A stretch of DNA of 64,000 bases from Devosia aquimaris (GTDB taxonomy: Bacteria; Pseudomonadota; Alphaproteobacteria; Rhizobiales; Devosiaceae), in assembly GCF_020169335.1 (NCBI RefSeq), contig NZ_JAIEZN010000001.1, positions 1,133,426 through 1,197,425 on the forward strand, in the 5' to 3' direction. A program made the translations under genes and the position numbers. Below, piece after piece: positions 1 to 8,981 of the stretch. Each line of letters begins with the position of its first letter. The stretch's first letter is position 1. The notes under the pieces were generated by a model that was given only the letters and a program-made list of their open reading frames with translations, was not told the origin of the DNA and did no database searches.

Positions 1-2051
1 CCGGCGAACTGGTTGGCAAGCTTGCGGACCGTCTCCGGGTCAGGTCCGGACACTCGATATTGCACCGGCCGACCAACGGGTGGGCCGATATCAAGCAGAC
101 GCACGAACACATCGGTGCCGGGCAGGTTCTCATTGGCCCAGGGCTGCAGATCAGCGCGCAGTCGGTCACGGGCCTCCAGGGATTTCGAGACAATGATGAC
201 CTGCCCGACGGACGGGTTCTGCGGTTCAGGATCAAATGTCAGCAGGAAGCGGCTGGCGCCCTGGCCAACGTAGGAACTCCAGTGTGCGACATCGTCATTG
301 CCGACGAGCTTTTCCTGTTCGAACTTGTCGAGCACGGCCTTGGTGGCCTGGATGGTACTATCCTTGGGAAGATTGAAGTCCACCACCAGCTCAACGCGAT
401 CCGAATTGGGAAAGAACTGCTGTTCCACCAGGCGCAAGCCCCCGATAGATGCGACCAGCGCCACCACGCAGATGCCGATGGTCAGCCATCGTTGCCGCAT
501 GCAGACGTCGAGGGCACTGGCAAAGGCTCGGGCCATCCGGCCGGGACCATGGGCCTTATGGGCAATGGTCTTGGGCAGGATGAGCACGCCAAGAAGAGGC
601 GTAAAAAGCACCGCGACCACCCATGACACCACAAGGGACACCGCAATCACCACAAACAGGGTGAAAACGAATTCGCCAGCGGAACTGTCGTTGAGGCCCA
701 CGGGGATGTAGCTGGCAACCGTCACCAGGGTACCGGTCAGCATCGGGAAGGCCGTGGACGTATAGACATGGGTTGCTGCCTTGCGCAGCGTGTCGCCGGC
801 TTCGAGCCGTGACACCATCATCTCCACGGCGATCATGGCGTCGTCGACCAGGAGGCCCAGCGCAATGATCAGGGCGCCCAGGGAAATACGCTGCAGCGAG
901 ATGCCGAGATACTCCATGATCACGAAGGTGATCGCCAGGACCAGCGGGATAGCCAGGGCCACCACCAGACCGGCCCTGAGCCCCAGGCTGACAAAGCTGA
1001 CGGCCAACACGATGGCGACGGCTTCCAGCAGGCTCCGAAGAAAGTGCGAAACGGCCTCGTCGACGACTTCGGGCTGGTTGGAGACTTGATGCACGCCCAC
1101 GCCGACAGGCAGGTCCGCCACGGCTTCGTCAAGCGTCTTTTCCAAAGCCTCGCCGAATTTGAGCAGGTTCGAGTTCGGAATCATGCCGATGGCAAGGCTG
1201 ATGGCTGGCTGGCCGTTGTAGCGGAACATCGGGCTCGGGGGATCCACATAGCCGCGCGTCACGGTCGCAACGTCCGACAGGCGGAAGAATACGCTACCGA
1301 CGCGCAGATTGATGCTCTCAAGGCTCTGCTCGGATGTGAAGGCACCCCCGACACGGATGGCCACACGATCGTCGCCGGCTTCAATGACCCCCGACTGCGA
1401 CACCGAATTCTGCGCCTGCAGGGCCCCGACGATCGATTGGATATCCAGGCCGAAGGCGCGCAGCTTTTGCGTCGAGAACTCAAGGTAGATAACCTCGTCC
1501 TGCGTTCCCACGAGGTCAACCCGGCCAACATTGGGGACCTGGAGCACCTTGTCGCGCACCGTCTCCACATAGTCGCGCAGCTGACGCTCTGTCAGCCCGT
1601 CGGCAGTGAAGGCATAGATATTGCCGTAGACGTCGCCGAACCGGTCGTTGAAGAAGGGACCCCGTACGCCTTGGGGGAAGGTGCTGGCAATGTCGCCGAC
1701 CATGTTGCGCACCTGCGTCCATGCCGCTGTGACAGCGCTCCCGCGAACAGTATCCTTGAGGTGAACATAGACAACCGAGGTGCCGGCGGTTGTTGTGCTG
1801 TTGGTGTGGTCGAGCTCTGCCAGCTCCACCAGCTTGCTCTCGATGCGATCGGTAACCTGGTTGACCGTCTCGTCCACAGTTGCGCCTGGCCATTGCGCCG
1901 CGATGACCATGGTCTTGACGGTGAAGCTGGGGTCTTCCTCGCGCCCCAGGTTCATATAGGACATCACCCCGGCAACCGAGAGGATGATCATGAAGAACCA
2001 GACCAGCGACTTGTGGTCCAGCGCCCATTCGGAAAGGTTGAACGTCTTCAT
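1..2051 (-). CDS. RND efflux transporter permease (partial, 3' end outside window)
   Basis: Inner-membrane proton-driven pump of the AcrB/HAE family. I translated the minus strand from the ATG at 2051 and the frame stays open to base 1, giving about 683 residues; the C-terminal third lies beyond the edge. A hydrophobic segment (residues about 15-33) follows a short cytoplasmic N-terminus, as in AcrB TM1. The intramembrane proton-relay pair is present as Asp403-Asp404 in LGLLVDDAM, matching the Asp pair in AcrB TM4. The start overlaps the stop of the upstream adaptor gene (TGATG), so they are translationally coupled. With two adaptors and a TetR regulator it forms one export operon. No outer-membrane factor is visible. 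The substrate cannot be read from the sequence. Confidence 0.93.
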   Translation of the reverse strand, partial: MKTFNLSEWALDHKSLVWFFMIILSVAGVMSYMNLGREEDPSFTVKTMVIAAQWPGATVDETVNQVTDRIESKLVELAELDHTNSTTTAGTSVVYVHLKDTVRGSAVTAAWTQVRNMVGDIASTFPQGVRGPFFNDRFGDVYGNIYAFTADGLTERQLRDYVETVRDKVLQVPNVGRVDLVGTQDEVIYLEFSTQKLRAFGLDIQSIVGALQAQNSVSQSGVIEAGDDRVAIRVGGAFTSEQSLESINLRVGSVFFRLSDVATVTRGYVDPPSPMFRYNGQPAISLAIGMIPNSNLLKFGEALEKTLDEAVADLPVGVGVHQVSNQPEVVDEAVSHFLRSLLEAVAIVLAVSFVSLGLRAGLVVALAIPLVLAITFVIMEYLGISLQRISLGALIIALGLLVDDAMIAVEMMVSRLEAGDTLRKAATHVYTSTAFPMLTGTLVTVASYIPVGLNDSSAGEFVFTLFVVIAVSLVVSWVVAVLFTPLLGVLILPKTIAHKAHGPGRMARAFASALDVCMRQRWLTIGICVVALVASIGGLRLVEQQFFPNSDRVELVVDFNLPKDSTIQATKAVLDKFEQEKLVGNDDVAHWSSYVGQGASRFLLTFDPEPQNPSVGQVIIVSKSLEARDRLRADLQPWANENLPGTDVFVRLLDIGPPVGRPVQYRVSGPDPETVRKLANQFA

Positions 2052-3124
2052 CACATCTGTCCTTCGTCAATCCTGACGGCCTGGCCGTCTTCCAGGCTAT
2101 GCACGCCCGCGACGACCACAATGTCGCCCGCGGACAGGCCGCTGGTGACCTCGACGGTTGCCTCGTCGCGGTCGGCCGTGGTTACGCTTTGCTGCGAAAC
2201 TGTTTGGGTCTTGGGGTCCACCACCCAGGCAGAGGCAGCTCCATCCCTGTCCAGCACGGCAGACCGTGGCAGCACGAGCTGATCTGGTTCCGCATGGGCC
2301 AGGCTGGCCGTGATGGTCGAGCCGATGGTAAAGCTTGCCGAGGCGCCGTTGAGGGCTATCCGCACTTCGAAGCTACGGGTGTTTGGGTCGGCCTGAGGCG
2401 CGATCTCGCGCACCGATCCGACCGCAACGATTGCGGGATCAAGCTGCTTGACGATGTCGAAGCGGTCGCCGACCTTGAGGTCGGTCGCAAAAGCCTCGGG
2501 CACAGATATCACGGCCTCGCGCTCGTCAGGGCGCACGACGGTGGCAACGACCTGGCCCACACCGATCGTTTGGCCGGGTTCGACGCCAACAGCAGTGACC
2601 ACGGCTTCTGCATCAGCACGCAGGACAGTGTAGTTCAGCTGTTCGCGCGCCTTGTCGAGTTGCGCCCGAGCCTGGGCGACTGCGGCCGCGCCCGACCGGC
2701 TCGCCTGCTGGGCTGTTTCATAGACAATGTCCGAGATCGTGCCGCGTTCCAGCAGGTCCGCCTGGCGCTGTTCGACAGCCAGCAGATTGTTCAGTTGCGC
2801 CTCCGCCGATGCCAGATTGGCTTCCGCAGCGCGGACATTGAGCTGTTGGCTGGTGGAATCGAGCTGGGCGATCTGCTGTCCGGTGGTGATCGTGTCGCCG
2901 ACATTGACCGAGCGCTCGATAACGCGACCGAAGACCTGGAAGCTGAGATCGGTCTGGTAGCGTGGTGCCACCTCGCCGGCAAATCGAACGGTTGGCGCGG
3001 CCTCGAGAGTGAGCACTTTGGTCAGGACAGGGCGTACTGGCTCGGGCTTGTCGGCAGCCGGTTGGCAGCCAGCCAGGGCTAGGCTTGCAACAATCGCCAA
3101 TGCGGCGGGGAAGGGGGCTCTCAT
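2051..3124 (-). CDS. RND periplasmic adaptor (membrane fusion protein), lipoprotein
   Basis: AcrA/HlyD-type adaptor of 357 residues linking the RND pump to an outer-membrane channel. The N-terminus is a lipoprotein signal with lipobox LAGC and Cys20 as lipidated residue. It continues with the lipoyl-like half-motif, a coiled-coil hairpin rich in Ala/Gln/Glu (residues about 95-165), the second lipoyl half, then beta-barrel and membrane-proximal domains. It is the second of two adjacent adaptors; only 4 bp separate it from the first and its stop overlaps the pump start. The two adaptors are clearly different in sequence, so this is not a recent tandem copy. Confidence 0.92.
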   Translation of the reverse strand: MRAPFPAALAIVASLALAGCQPAADKPEPVRPVLTKVLTLEAAPTVRFAGEVAPRYQTDLSFQVFGRVIERSVNVGDTITTGQQIAQLDSTSQQLNVRAAEANLASAEAQLNNLLAVEQRQADLLERGTISDIVYETAQQASRSGAAAVAQARAQLDKAREQLNYTVLRADAEAVVTAVGVEPGQTIGVGQVVATVVRPDEREAVISVPEAFATDLKVGDRFDIVKQLDPAIVAVGSVREIAPQADPNTRSFEVRIALNGASASFTIGSTITASLAHAEPDQLVLPRSAVLDRDGAASAWVVDPKTQTVSQQSVTTADRDEATVEVTSGLSAGDIVVVAGVHSLEDGQAVRIDEGQM

Positions 3125-3128
3125 GGCT

Positions 3129-4235
3129 CTATTCCTTGAACGCGACGATCTGTTGCGGATAGATCAGGCTGGCACCATCGGTAACGATGCGCTCACCGGG
3201 CGAAACGCCGTCGGTAATGACCAACGACTGGGCGTCGAACTTGTCCATCGTCACCGGGCGCAGAGAGACGGCGTGCGTCTCGGCGTCGACAACCCAAACC
3301 GCAGGTTGGCCGTCCGATGAGGTCAGCGCAGATGCCGGCAGTACGATTGCTGAGGTGACCTGGTATTGCGCGGTCGTGCCCACCACCGAGCCAAGCGTCA
3401 TCTGTGCTGGTGGAGCATCCATCCTGAGCTTCACGCGGACAGATCCCGTGGATTTGTCGATCGTCGGCGCAATTTCGCTGAGCTCTGCTGTTGCAGAGAC
3501 CTCGGGCCGTTCGAGCAAGCGCACCGTGAAGGTCTGCTTGGCGAATTGGTCGGTCAAGACGCCTTCGTCTACATGAAAGACAGCTTCGCGCGCGCCATCA
3601 TTGGCAACTGTAAAGGCGTACTGACCTGGCTGTACCACCTGGCCGGGCTCCACCTTGAGGGCCGTCACCGTGCCATCCGCAAAGGACTTCAGTTCCGTGT
3701 GCGCCAAAGCCTCGTCGGCGCCATCCAGCGCGGCCTGTGCGCTGTCGACGGCGCTGCGGCTGGTGGCCAGGATTTCTACCGCGCGGTCATAGGCGCTACG
3801 CGTTACAAGTCCCTGATCAACAAGGCTCTTTTGTCGATCATGATCAGCTTGCGATTGATTGAGCTGGGACTGCGCAGCAGCCAGCTGGGCTGCCGCTGCG
3901 TCACGATCAGCCATCTGCTCGGCCGATCCGACCCGGGCCAATACCTGTCCCGCCTTCACATGGTCTCCGATATCGACCAAGCGCTCCTGCACCTGTCCGC
4001 CAACCTGGAAGGCCAGCGCTGCGGAGAACTCGGCTTGCACCTCACCGCTGAGGGCCGTTTCCGTCGGGTACTCCACCAGGCTGGCTACGACGGTGTCGAC
4101 GTCGACAGCGGCGTTCTTCTGCTCTGGCGGAGGGGCCTGACAGGCACAAAGGCTGAGCGCAACTGCCACCGACGCGGCCAGTGTTCGCAGGTCTCGTCTC
4201 TTCGTTCGTACAGCAGCAAACGGTTTGGGAAACAT
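3129..4235 (-). CDS. RND periplasmic adaptor, first of two, lipoprotein
   Basis: Second AcrA/HlyD-type adaptor and first gene of the efflux operon. From the ATG at 4235 it has 368 residues with an Arg/Lys-rich N-terminus, a hydrophobic stretch and lipobox LCAC with Cys32 as the lipid attachment site. A coiled-coil hairpin (around residues 110-180) sits between two lipoyl half-motifs. The start is uncertain: a TTG at 4247 has a better placed GGAG (7 nt upstream) and would add four residues. A further in-frame ATG at 4301 is unlikely because it lies inside the palindromic operator. Expression should be set by the divergent TetR gene. Confidence 0.88.
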   Translation of the reverse strand: MFPKPFAAVRTKRRDLRTLAASVAVALSLCACQAPPPEQKNAAVDVDTVVASLVEYPTETALSGEVQAEFSAALAFQVGGQVQERLVDIGDHVKAGQVLARVGSAEQMADRDAAAAQLAAAQSQLNQSQADHDRQKSLVDQGLVTRSAYDRAVEILATSRSAVDSAQAALDGADEALAHTELKSFADGTVTALKVEPGQVVQPGQYAFTVANDGAREAVFHVDEGVLTDQFAKQTFTVRLLERPEVSATAELSEIAPTIDKSTGSVRVKLRMDAPPAQMTLGSVVGTTAQYQVTSAIVLPASALTSSDGQPAVWVVDAETHAVSLRPVTMDKFDAQSLVITDGVSPGERIVTDGASLIYPQQIVAFKE

Positions 4236-4280
4236 GTTCGTGACCAAGCTGGTTCTCCAATGATCCCTTGCCGACCTAAT

Positions 4281-4302
4281 ATTGACTAACTGATTAGTCA
4301 AT
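4281..4302. promoter_or_regulatory. TetR-type operator between efflux operon and tetR
   Basis: Inverted repeat with perfect 9-bp arms (ATTGACTAA / TTAGTCAAT) around a 4-bp spacer. It sits in the short gap between the divergent adaptor gene and the TetR gene. Size and symmetry are typical of TetR-family operators, and the TTGAC element can double as a -35 box. Autorepression plus repression of the pump is the expected arrangement. Confidence 0.8.
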
Positions 4303-4362
4303 GAAAATATGTGTCACACGGCAACACCGACGACGACGCCCCTCAAGAAAGGCACAAGAACA

Positions 4363-4983
4363 ATGACAAAGGGTTCCCGCGCCGCTGCAAAACAGGCGCG
4401 GCCACGCGAGATTCTGGAGGCCGCATTCGAGGAATTCTCTCTTCGCGGCTACGCAGCGACCCGGCTCGACGACATCGCGGCCCGCGTTGGCGTCACCAAG
4501 GGTACGATCTACGTCTACTTTGAGAACAAGGAGACGCTGTTCGAGACCATGGTTGTCGAGCTGTCCACGCCGGAACACGACACCACGCCCTATCTTGCAG
4601 AACTCGAGACCTCGGCAGCGTCCGCGCTGGAGCACCTGCTGCGCAACGTCTATGCCGAGGCCCTGTCCGATCGCTACTCCCGGGAAATCCTGCGTCTGCT
4701 GATTGCTGAGAAGAATACCTTCCAGAGCCTGTCACGGCGTTTCAAGGACAATTTTGCCGGGCCGGTCTTCGGCAGTTTGCAGCAGATTCTGCAAAAGGGC
4801 AGCGAGACCGGCGAGTTTGCCCCGCAGGCCGCCAGTATTGATCCCTTTTTCATCCTCAGCCCGTTCCTGGGCTATTTCGTGCTCGATCTGGTGTTGCCGG
4901 AAGATAGCCCGGAAGCCGACAGCTTTCTGGGTACACACATCGAAATGGTGAAACGGCTGGTTGCGCCCATCGCAAAGCCGTAG
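4363..4983 (+). CDS. TetR/AcrR family transcriptional regulator
   Basis: One-component repressor of 206 residues. The N-terminal TetR_N helix-turn-helix spans residues about 14-60: a REILEAAFEEFSLRGY helix, a TRLDDIAARVGVTKGTIY recognition region and a YFENKETLF end, all canonical. The C-terminal ligand domain is not diagnostic for an inducer. I chose the ATG at 4363, preceded by AAGAAAGG; an in-frame ATG at 4309 would add 18 poorly coding residues and lies too close to the operator. Divergent orientation and the operator at 4281-4302 make the RND operon the obvious target. Confidence 0.92.
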   Translation: MTKGSRAAAKQARPREILEAAFEEFSLRGYAATRLDDIAARVGVTKGTIYVYFENKETLFETMVVELSTPEHDTTPYLAELETSAASALEHLLRNVYAEALSDRYSREILRLLIAEKNTFQSLSRRFKDNFAGPVFGSLQQILQKGSETGEFAPQAASIDPFFILSPFLGYFVLDLVLPEDSPEADSFLGTHIEMVKRLVAPIAKP

Positions 4984-5007
4984 CCGGGCCTTAAGCCCGA
5001 CTGCATC

Positions 5008-6516
5008 TCAATCCCGGGAGGGTTTTTCGTCGAGCATTGTTCCGGTCGCCTGCCGGCGCAGGTGCCAGGAAAAGGCCTCTTCAAGCAGATGGGGCGTGTG
5101 CCCGCCCCGGGCCGTTGCACGGTCCAAATAGTCTTGCAGTTGCACGCGGTAGCTGGGGTGGACGCAATTGGCGATAATCTGCGCCGCCCGCTCGCGAGGC
5201 GCCAGCTCTCGAAGGTCGGCCAGGCCCTGCTCTGTGACGATGATATCGACGTCATGCTCCGTGTGGTCGACATGAGAAACCATGGGCACCACCGATGAAA
5301 TAGCACCGTCCTTGGCCAGTGATTTCGTGACGAACACCGACAAATAGGCGTTGCGGGCGAAGTCACCTGATCCGCCGATGCCATTCATCATCTGCGTGCC
5401 GTTGACATGTGTGGAGTTCACATTTCCATAGATGTCGACTTCCAGGGCGGTGTTGATCGCGATGATCCCCAGTCGCCTGATGACCTCGGGATGATTGCTG
5501 ATCTCCTGCGGTCGCAGCACGAGGCGATCCTTGTAGGCCGCCAGATTGCCGAACACGCGCCTGGCATAGTCGGCACTCAGCGTGATCGACGAACCCGAGG
5601 CGAACAGCAGCTTGCCTGAATCGAGCAGATCGAACGTGCTGTCCTGCAGCACCTCGCTATACATCCGCAGGTGGTGGAAAGGACCGTCCCGCAAGCCAGC
5701 GAGAACGCCGTTGGCAATATTGCCGATGCCGGCCTGCAGCGGGTTGAGGCTGAGATCGAGCCGTCCCATACCGACCTCGCGTTCGAGAAAGTCCGTCAGA
5801 TGCCGGGCAATAGCAGCAGTGTCGGCCTCCGGCGCTTCGAGAACGGCGGGGCTGTCCGCCTGCTGGGTGATCACGATGGCAACGATCTTGTCGGGGTCGA
5901 TCTGCACATAAGGCAGCCCCACACGGCTGTCGGTTGCTACCACGGGAATGGGCTCGCGCGCCGGACGTCGGGTCGGGATGTAGATATCGTGCAGGCCCTC
6001 GAGCTCTGCCGGTTGCCCGAGGTTGATCTCGACGATCAGCTTCTTGGCCAGGATGGCAAAGCTCGCTGAGTTGCCCACAGAAGTGGTCGGCACGATGCCG
6101 CCGTCCTCGGTAATGGCAGCGGCCTCGATTACCGCGATGTCCATTGGGCCCAGCTGTCCGGACCGCAGATGCTCCACCGTCTCCGACAGATGCTGGTCGA
6201 TGAACATCACGTCGCCACGGTTGATGGCAGCCCGGAGCGTGGGATCGGATTGAAAAGGCATCCGCCGCGCCAGCACATGGGCCTCGGTCAGCACGCGGTC
6301 AACGTCCTTGCCAAGCGAGGCGCCAGTGACCAGGGAGACCTGGAACGGATGGTCTTTCGCCCGACGGGCCATCGCAAGCGGCACAGCCTTGGCGTCGCCC
6401 GCCCGGGTGAAGCCGCTCATGCCCACCACCATGCCGTCGGAGATCAGGCTGGCGGCCTCGTCTGCGGTGACAATTCGCTCAAGCAGGGCTGGCATTCGGA
6501 TACGCGTCGCTGGCAC
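5008..6516 (-). CDS. Succinyl-CoA:acetate CoA-transferase (acetyl-CoA hydrolase/transferase family)
   Basis: Class I CoA-transferase of the Cat1/AarC/Ach1 group, moving CoA between succinyl-CoA and acetate (or related short acids). It has 502 residues from a GTG at 6516, close to the usual family length. The N-terminal block TRIRMPALLERI...ADEAA and the MSGFTRAGDAKAVP block are family hallmarks. Glu288 in MYSEVLQD matches the catalytic Glu region of AarC (Glu294), and a GIGGSGDFARNAYLS block and EQGLADLR follow. The GTG has GGAG 6 nt upstream; a longer TTG start at 6546 would lie at or before the predicted transcription start. The gene stands alone behind an FNR-type box, suggesting use in acetate handling at low oxygen. 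Confidence 0.88.
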   Translation of the reverse strand: MPATRIRMPALLERIVTADEAASLISDGMVVGMSGFTRAGDAKAVPLAMARRAKDHPFQVSLVTGASLGKDVDRVLTEAHVLARRMPFQSDPTLRAAINRGDVMFIDQHLSETVEHLRSGQLGPMDIAVIEAAAITEDGGIVPTTSVGNSASFAILAKKLIVEINLGQPAELEGLHDIYIPTRRPAREPIPVVATDSRVGLPYVQIDPDKIVAIVITQQADSPAVLEAPEADTAAIARHLTDFLEREVGMGRLDLSLNPLQAGIGNIANGVLAGLRDGPFHHLRMYSEVLQDSTFDLLDSGKLLFASGSSITLSADYARRVFGNLAAYKDRLVLRPQEISNHPEVIRRLGIIAINTALEVDIYGNVNSTHVNGTQMMNGIGGSGDFARNAYLSVFVTKSLAKDGAISSVVPMVSHVDHTEHDVDIIVTEQGLADLRELAPRERAAQIIANCVHPSYRVQLQDYLDRATARGGHTPHLLEEAFSWHLRRQATGTMLDEKPSRD

Positions 6517-6574
6517 TTCATTCTCCACATCGGGTGTAGTGACCAAGCTATGCGTTCACGGACCGGACAACGCG

Positions 6575-6588
6575 TTGATCCAGGTCAA
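6575..6588 (-). promoter_or_regulatory. FNR/FixK-type box upstream of the CoA-transferase
   Basis: TTGATCCAGGTCAA matches the FNR/FixK dyad TTGAY-N4-RTCAA with only the inner bases degenerate. Its centre is about 41 bp upstream of a predicted transcription start near 6540, with a CATAGCT -10-like element between. This leaves a leader of about 24 nt before the GTG at 6516 and fits a class II activator site. Confidence 0.75.
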
Positions 6589-6616
6589 CGCCCTGATCTG
6601 CATTGAAAATCCGAAG

Positions 6617-7420
6617 CTAGTGATAAAACGGCGGCGGGAGGCGCTTCTCGCCAGCTTCAATTCGGATCGGCAACACGTTCTCCGGCGGTGGCAACGGACA
6701 CACGGCGTGCTCGGTGAACGCACAGGGCGGATTGATGGCCTTGTTGAAGTCCAGAACAATTGTGGTGTCTGTAACGTCCTCGCCGTAGAGGAATCGCGAG
6801 GCGGGGTAGGTCAAATCGCGTGACGTCAGGTCCCGCAGCACGAACTGCGGTGCGGCCGCCGTGCCATGCGTCGCCAGCAATTCGAACCGTTCACCATTCA
6901 GAGTGAACACGGCCTTGTGGGTCACCTGCACATCGGTGGTGATTGATTTCGTAGTGTCCACCGTCATCCCCTGGGGCGCCTCCAGCGCGACCCAGTCGGC
7001 GACGATGCGCCAATTCGGATCCAGCGGAAATGTGTCGATGTCCGTCAGTGTCGCTGGCACAGGCGACTCCGTGTCCCGAACCCGCAGCGCATTGTCACCG
7101 TTCAGTGAGGTCACCTCCAGCAGCAGCGTTCCGGACTGGAAGCGCGGCGGCTTGGCCTTGTCGAGCTTGAGCTGGATCGGCGCGCTGCCATCAGCTGGCG
7201 TGTAAAGCACGCCCTTGTCGTCCTGCGTCAGCGAACCGACATGGGCGGGACCGGCCGAAAGCACCAGATCATTGTCCGCCGCACTCCCGACCGTGACTAT
7301 GCCGTCTTCCAGCCAGTATCGACCGATGATGTTGAGCCACCCATCTGCAGCTTTCAGATTGGCCAGGCGCTTTGCCCGCCACTGCGCGTACTGCTCGACA
7401 TAGTTGCTGGATGACGTCAT
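6617..7420 (-). CDS. DUF1684 family protein
   Basis: Soluble protein of 267 residues resembling the DUF1684 family, whose biochemical role I do not know. It starts at the ATG at 7420, which overlaps the stop of the ATPase gene (ATGA). Features typical of the family are visible: an N-terminal W-rich block ending GWLNIIGRYWLEDG, a central FNLNG-like beta region, a YPASRFLYGEDV block and a C-terminal NPPCAFTEHAVCPLPPPEN segment with two Cys. There is no signal peptide or membrane segment. Being the last gene of the peptide importer operon hints at processing of an imported compound; that is inference only. Confidence 0.75.
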   Translation of the reverse strand: MTSSSNYVEQYAQWRAKRLANLKAADGWLNIIGRYWLEDGIVTVGSAADNDLVLSAGPAHVGSLTQDDKGVLYTPADGSAPIQLKLDKAKPPRFQSGTLLLEVTSLNGDNALRVRDTESPVPATLTDIDTFPLDPNWRIVADWVALEAPQGMTVDTTKSITTDVQVTHKAVFTLNGERFELLATHGTAAAPQFVLRDLTSRDLTYPASRFLYGEDVTDTTIVLDFNKAINPPCAFTEHAVCPLPPPENVLPIRIEAGEKRLPPPFYH

Positions 7421-8175
7421 GGCATAAGTCCTTCTGGCATACGGGGGACACTGGCAAGCAGCGCCTGGGTATAGGGGTGCTTTGGGCGCCCGAGTACATC
7501 CTGGGTCCGACCGGCCTCCACGATGCGACCGCGCTCCAATACGACGATGTCGCGGCAAAGAGCAGCAACCACCCCAAGATCATGGGAAACGAACACCAGG
7601 GTCATGTGTTGCGCCAGGGTCTGCAGCAGGGCGACAATGCGAACGCGGGTTGTCAGGTCAAGCGCACTGACGGCTTCGTCAGCCAGCAACAGCTGGGGAC
7701 GCGCAACGATGGCGCGGGCTATGGCAATACGCTGGCGTTGCCCACCGGAGAACTGGTGCGGATAGCGCCGCAGACTGTCCTGGGGGAGGCCGACGGAATC
7801 AAGCGCAGCGCCGACCATATCCTCATGGTTGCCCGCGACCCGCAGCGAACGCAGCGGCTCCGCGATGATGTCGAATACATTCCGCCGTGGGTCGAGCGAA
7901 GAGTAGGGGTCCTGGAACACCGCCTGCACCTGGCGACGATAGCTCCGCATAAAGCCGGCATCGCGCGTATCCACACGTGCACCATTGAGTGCGATCGAGC
8001 CTGCACTGGGCTGCGACAGGCCAAGAAGCAAGCGCAGCAAAGTGGTCTTGCCAGATCCAGATTCGCCCACGATGCCAAGGCTTGCGCCGGCTTCAACTGC
8101 AAAGGACACCTGCTGCAAGACGGCCTTGTCGCTGCGGTAGGCAAAGTCCACGGCGTTGACGTCAAGAAGGTTCAT
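7417..8175 (-). CDS. Peptide/oligopeptide ABC importer ATPase (DppF/OppF type)
   Basis: Cytoplasmic ATP-hydrolysing subunit of 252 residues. Walker A is GESGSGKTT near residue 37, the signature is FSGGQRQRIAIA, Walker B is LLLADEAVSALD and the switch His is in VFVSHDLGVV. The C-terminus carries the HPYTQALL block found in Dpp/Opp ATPases, although the last part is shorter than in full-length family members. Start and stop both overlap neighbours by 4 bp, so it is cotranslated with the partner ATPase and DUF1684. It should work as a heterodimer with the 8172-8981 protein. Confidence 0.92.
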   Translation of the reverse strand: MNLLDVNAVDFAYRSDKAVLQQVSFAVEAGASLGIVGESGSGKTTLLRLLLGLSQPSAGSIALNGARVDTRDAGFMRSYRRQVQAVFQDPYSSLDPRRNVFDIIAEPLRSLRVAGNHEDMVGAALDSVGLPQDSLRRYPHQFSGGQRQRIAIARAIVARPQLLLADEAVSALDLTTRVRIVALLQTLAQHMTLVFVSHDLGVVAALCRDIVVLERGRIVEAGRTQDVLGRPKHPYTQALLASVPRMPEGLMP

Positions 8176-8981
8176 GCCGCACCTTCCAGTGCGCCATCAA
8201 AGCTTCGAGCGGCGGCCACGAGCGAGCGCGTGTAGTCATGTTGCGGCCTTGAGAAGACCTCGCCCACCGGCCCGGCCTCGACGACGACGCCATGCTGCAT
8301 AACCACCACGCGATCAACGACACGCGCCACGACGGGCAGGTCATGGCTGATGAACAGGAGAGCCATGCCATTGTCCGCGACCAGCTTGGCGAGCAACCGA
8401 AGAATTTCCGCCTGTGTTGTAACATCAAGCGCTGTAGTCGGTTCATCGGCAATCAGCAGTTGCGGGCGGCAAGCCAGAGCCATGGCGATGGCAACGCGCT
8501 GGCGTTGACCACCCGACAGCTCATGCGGATAGCGCCGCGACAGCGCCAGGGGGTCAGGCAGCGCAACCTGGGCGAGAAGATTTTGCACCCCGGCCGCCAC
8601 GTCTGTCCGGCCCGCAGCCTCTCCATCGCGCCGAAGGCGCCGGCGAAGGGGCTCGGCAATCTGCCGCCCGACAGGCTGCAGCGGATCGAGCGCGGTGAGC
8701 GGCTCCTGGAACACCGTCGCCGTCACATTGCCCCGAAGCGACACCATTGAGCGCTCGCTGGCGCCGATGACGTCCTGACCATCAAGTGAAATCGCCCCCG
8801 TTGCGGTCAGGCCGGGCGCGAGCAGGCCAATCGCGGCCAGTGCCGTCAGGGACTTGCCCGATCCGGATTCCCCGATCAGACCCACGCGCTCGCCTGGCGC
8901 AATCGAAAGAGACACCTTGTCCAGGAGCGTCTTGCCATTGGCGGCGATGGACAGGTCCGCAATATCGAGAACGGGTCTCAT
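8172..8981 (-). CDS. Peptide/oligopeptide ABC importer ATPase (DppD/OppD type)
   Basis: Partner ATPase of 269 residues. Walker [11 protein letters not shown] (about residue 37), signature [12 protein letters not shown], Walker [13 protein letters not shown] and switch region [11 protein letters not shown] are all intact. The C-terminal [12 protein letters not shown] block corresponds to the Dpp/Opp-specific tail. ATGA overlaps with the permease before it and the ATPase after it indicate tight coupling. Confidence 0.92.
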   Translation of the reverse strand: MRPVLDIADLSIAANGKTLLDKVSLSIAPGERVGLIGESGSGKSLTALAAIGLLAPGLTATGAISLDGQDVIGASERSMVSLRGNVTATVFQEPLTALDPLQPVGRQIAEPLRRRLRRDGEAAGRTDVAAGVQNLLAQVALPDPLALSRRYPHELSGGQRQRVAIAMALACRPQLLIADEPTTALDVTTQAEILRLLAKLVADNGMALLFISHDLPVVARVVDRVVVMQHGVVVEAGPVGEVFSRPQHDYTRSLVAAARSFDGALEGAA

